From NCBI GenBank assembly GCA_033439265.1, contig JAVTVX010000034.1, positions 12,617,001 through 12,681,000 of the forward strand: a stretch of DNA of 64,000 bases, written 5' to 3'. The position numbers and the translations under genes are program-made. This DNA is from Dillenia suffruticosa. Taxonomy: Eukaryota > Streptophyta > Magnoliopsida > Dilleniales > Dilleniaceae. This document shows positions 62,160 through 64,000 of this stretch, piece after piece (position 1 is the first letter of the stretch; each line of letters begins with the position of its first letter). Under the pieces are notes generated by a model. It did not search any database. It was given only the letters and a program-made list of their open reading frames with translations, and was not told where the DNA came from.

Positions 62160-63170
62160 TCCCTGCTACAGTGGCTAATGAACCATCAGCAATCTTAACT
62201 TTCAAATTACCAGCAAAGGAGTATAAGTGGAGAAGAGTGAAGAACAACCTGTCATATGATCAGAGGCACCAGAATCTAGGATCCAAGGAGTTTTGTCCTC
62301 AGTTAGCACACTGAAGGTCTGAGAAAAATTACCTTTCTGTGCAATGGAGGCAGATGGAATATAAGTTGAATTCAGGAGTTTCATGAGACATTCCAACTGT
62401 TTTTTATTGAGGGAAACTAGAGAATTTTTGGGTATTGATTCTTCTAAACCCGTTTAAAGAGCTCTGTTAGTCACTTGATCAGATTGTTCATTTTTCAAAT
62501 AAAGAGGCTTTCCATGCAACTTCCAGCAAGTCTCACGGGTATGACCAGATTTTTCACAATGATCGCACCAGAATTTGTTTCCCCTTTTATTCCGAGTATC
62601 GTTACCTCCATTTGAGGTATTAGAGAATCGATTGCTTTTGGCTGCCAGTGCTGATGATTCCGTTTCAAGAGTCTCTCGAGTTTTCTTTCCCAACATAACG
62701 TTCCTTCTGCTTTCCTCCCTGCGGACTTCGGAGAACACTTCCCGAGTGGATGGCAAGATCTCATGTCCAAGAATTCTTCCACGAACCTCATCGAGATCAT
62801 TATTCAGACCAGCCAAGAAAGCAAAAACACGCTCTTTTTCAATCATTCTCTTAAATATGATACTGTCTTGTGGACAATGCCATTCGTAATCATAAAATAA
62901 ATCCAACTCCTGTCACAAGATTCTGAGAGTATTGTAATATTGTAAAACACTTAGATTACTTTATTTTGTATTCCGAATTTGAGTAAAAATTTCATAAATC
63001 TGATCTGAATTTCCCAAATCTGAGAAAGTCTCCTTTGCAGCCTCCCAAATTTCTTGGGCGGTAGTAAGAAACATGTACGTTTTGCTGATTGACGGCTCCA
63101 TTGAATTTATCAACCAGGACATGATTAGGGCATTCTCCGATTCCCAGATCTCAATCACTTCAGGACATTC
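62160..63170 (-). pseudogene. Copia-3 gag and protease remnant
   Basis: Gag: SENALIMSWLINSMEPSISK, TTAQEIWEAAKETFSDLGNS (63158-62961), then FLAGLNNDLDEVRGRILGHE (62906 on). Zinc knuckle WCDHCEKSGHTRETCWKLHG (about 62560). Protease TPWILDSGASDHMTGCSSLF (62396-62202), with the active-site DSG intact. Stops separate the pieces (for example just after FVVEYL-side at 62455). Confidence 0.88.
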
Positions 63171-63488
63171 CTCCGATTTTTTCGTTACTCCAGTTAAAAA
63201 ACTGATCTTTCCTCGCCTCTAATGAAGAGCTTGACTGACTGGGATCATTGGAGATAATTTTCTCTATTGAGTTTGTGGATGATTGGTTAAATAGAAAGAT
63301 AATCATGGGTCAAAAGATTGGTTTTTGAAGAAGAGGATTTCGTTGGACTAGAACCAAGTATGTGGTCACCCACACGTGATGTGCCAGATATAGTGGCTTG
63401 TTTTAGAAATAATATATGAGAATTGCTACAGAAAAAAAATGAGAGAGAAAAACTACGACAGGATTTTGATACCAGAAACGAGACTAAA

Positions 63489-63500
63489 GCTCTTATACTA
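63489..63500 (-). other. Copia-3 primer binding site, degenerate
   Basis: The minus strand TAGTATAAGAGC lies directly inside the LTR end. It differs at two positions from the initiator tRNA-Met complement TGGTATCAGAGC. Confidence 0.7.
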
Positions 63501-63567
63501 TGTGGAATCGGTAGGTTTTAGAATATCTAATCGAGTAATCTCCATCTTTTTCATAAGAGGTGATGTG

Positions 63568-64000
63568 CCTTCGAACCCGATCAATCCTTCCTACCATGTG
63601 TCATCTTATCATTGTTCAAGTGTTACCAGCCAGCTGCCATTTGTCATTCAATTAGCTGCCGTGTCTCTTGCCATCACCTACCACGTCATCAATCTGGATC
63701 TTAGTCTTTGCTACATCAGCTCTCCCAAGTGGGCGTCACGTCAACAGTGGTGCCATGATAGTCGGGGTTCCGGTTCAGTTCAAACCACAGCAACTTTAAC
63801 TAATTAGTTTAGTCATTTTTTTGCTGGTTTTTTTGTCAACCACACCTCTTGCTAAGGTTTTCAAGCGTCTTAAGTCCGATAGATCAGCCAAATTACAACT
63901 CTGCAGACAGGTTTTTCCCTTGTGATTTTTAACAAAGTTATTAAGCATTTTCTTTTGGTGAGCATTATGGATGTTTTCAAATGAATTAAATGAACTTTTG
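63568..64000. other. Unassigned DNA at the window end
   Basis: Sequence beyond the truncated Copia-3 LTR. It has two ACGTCA cores (63682-63687 and 63738-63743) but no coding region, transposon end or RNA gene that I can support. It could be a promoter region of a gene outside the window. Confidence 0.35.

Larger units (their letters stand above)
58684..63567 (-). mobile_element. Copia-3: decayed LTR retrotransposon with truncated 5' LTR
   Basis: Minus-strand Ty1/Copia element. The 3' LTR is 58684-58940 (257 bp; element-sense TGTTGGAATGATATAT...CGATTTCATA, where the final CA has mutated). The polypurine tract is TTGAAGGGGAG (58941-58951). Coding remnants run 59000-63170, the primer site is at 63489-63500, and only the last 67 bp of the 5' LTR remain (63501-63567). 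No target duplication can be tested because the right end is lost. The order gag-PR-INT-RT-RH is that of Copia. Confidence 0.92.

Noticed and set aside
63439-63807. 122-codon plus-strand ORF at the window end
   Set aside because: It crosses the Copia-3 primer site and truncated LTR into unrelated DNA, so the frame joins sequences of different origin.

Overview
This window is nuclear DNA from a flowering plant. The evidence is large introns with GT/GC-AG splice sites, a chloroplast-targeted SufC-type ABC protein, a plant UBP12/13-type deubiquitinase, plant Copia, Gypsy (Tekay/Del-like) and CACTA elements, and an Au-type tRNA SINE. I cannot name the species. There is no operon, phage, CRISPR or other prokaryotic content.

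Layout. (1) 193-12661, + strand: the 3' part (22 exons, 673 codons) of a UBP12/UBP13-type ubiquitin-specific protease. It enters at the exon carrying the catalytic His box and runs to the stop codon. Its introns hold an 876-bp inverted-repeat transposon, a 226-bp tandem duplication and a SINE with a perfect 16-bp target duplication. (2) About 12960-14051: AT-rich spacer. (3) 14052-18646, + strand: a complete six-exon gene for the plastid SufC-like ATPase ABCI6/NAP7 (323 aa), probably with an intron in its 3' UTR and a last exon near 20086-20700. (4) 21215-21330: a long TG microsatellite. (5) About 21495-51504: a nest of transposable elements, nearly all read on the minus strand. Gypsy-2 (38262-51504) is the host. 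Copia-1 (21495-23586 plus 34660-38261) sits in its reverse transcriptase. Gypsy-1 (23587-34659, both LTRs present) sits in Copia-1. A solo LTR (31351-32843) sits in a Gypsy-1 LTR, a second solo LTR of the same family (40767-42276) sits in the Gypsy-2 leader, and a 6.4-kb CACTA transposon (44556-50988) sits in the Gypsy-2 LTR. Target-site duplications support most of these joints. (6) 53205-55012: a non-autonomous CACTA element that contains a tRNA-like SINE head. (7) 55013-58683: poorly explained DNA with a poly-G run, a faint CACTA-type coding remnant, one unidentified ORF and an LTR fragment. (8) 58684-63567: Copia-3, a decayed minus-strand element with one full LTR and one truncated LTR. 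(9) 63568-64000: nothing recognised.

The two host genes are unrelated in function: one removes ubiquitin in the nucleus and cytosol, the other supports Fe-S cluster assembly in plastids. They are simply neighbours in the same orientation. All transposon coding regions carry stops, frameshifts or lost catalytic residues, so none looks able to move by itself. I found no convincing new biological system. The most useful observations are the resolved nesting order, the uncharacterised solo-LTR family, two splice-site peculiarities in the host genes, and a dense GTCGACA-like motif array in the Copia-1 LTR.
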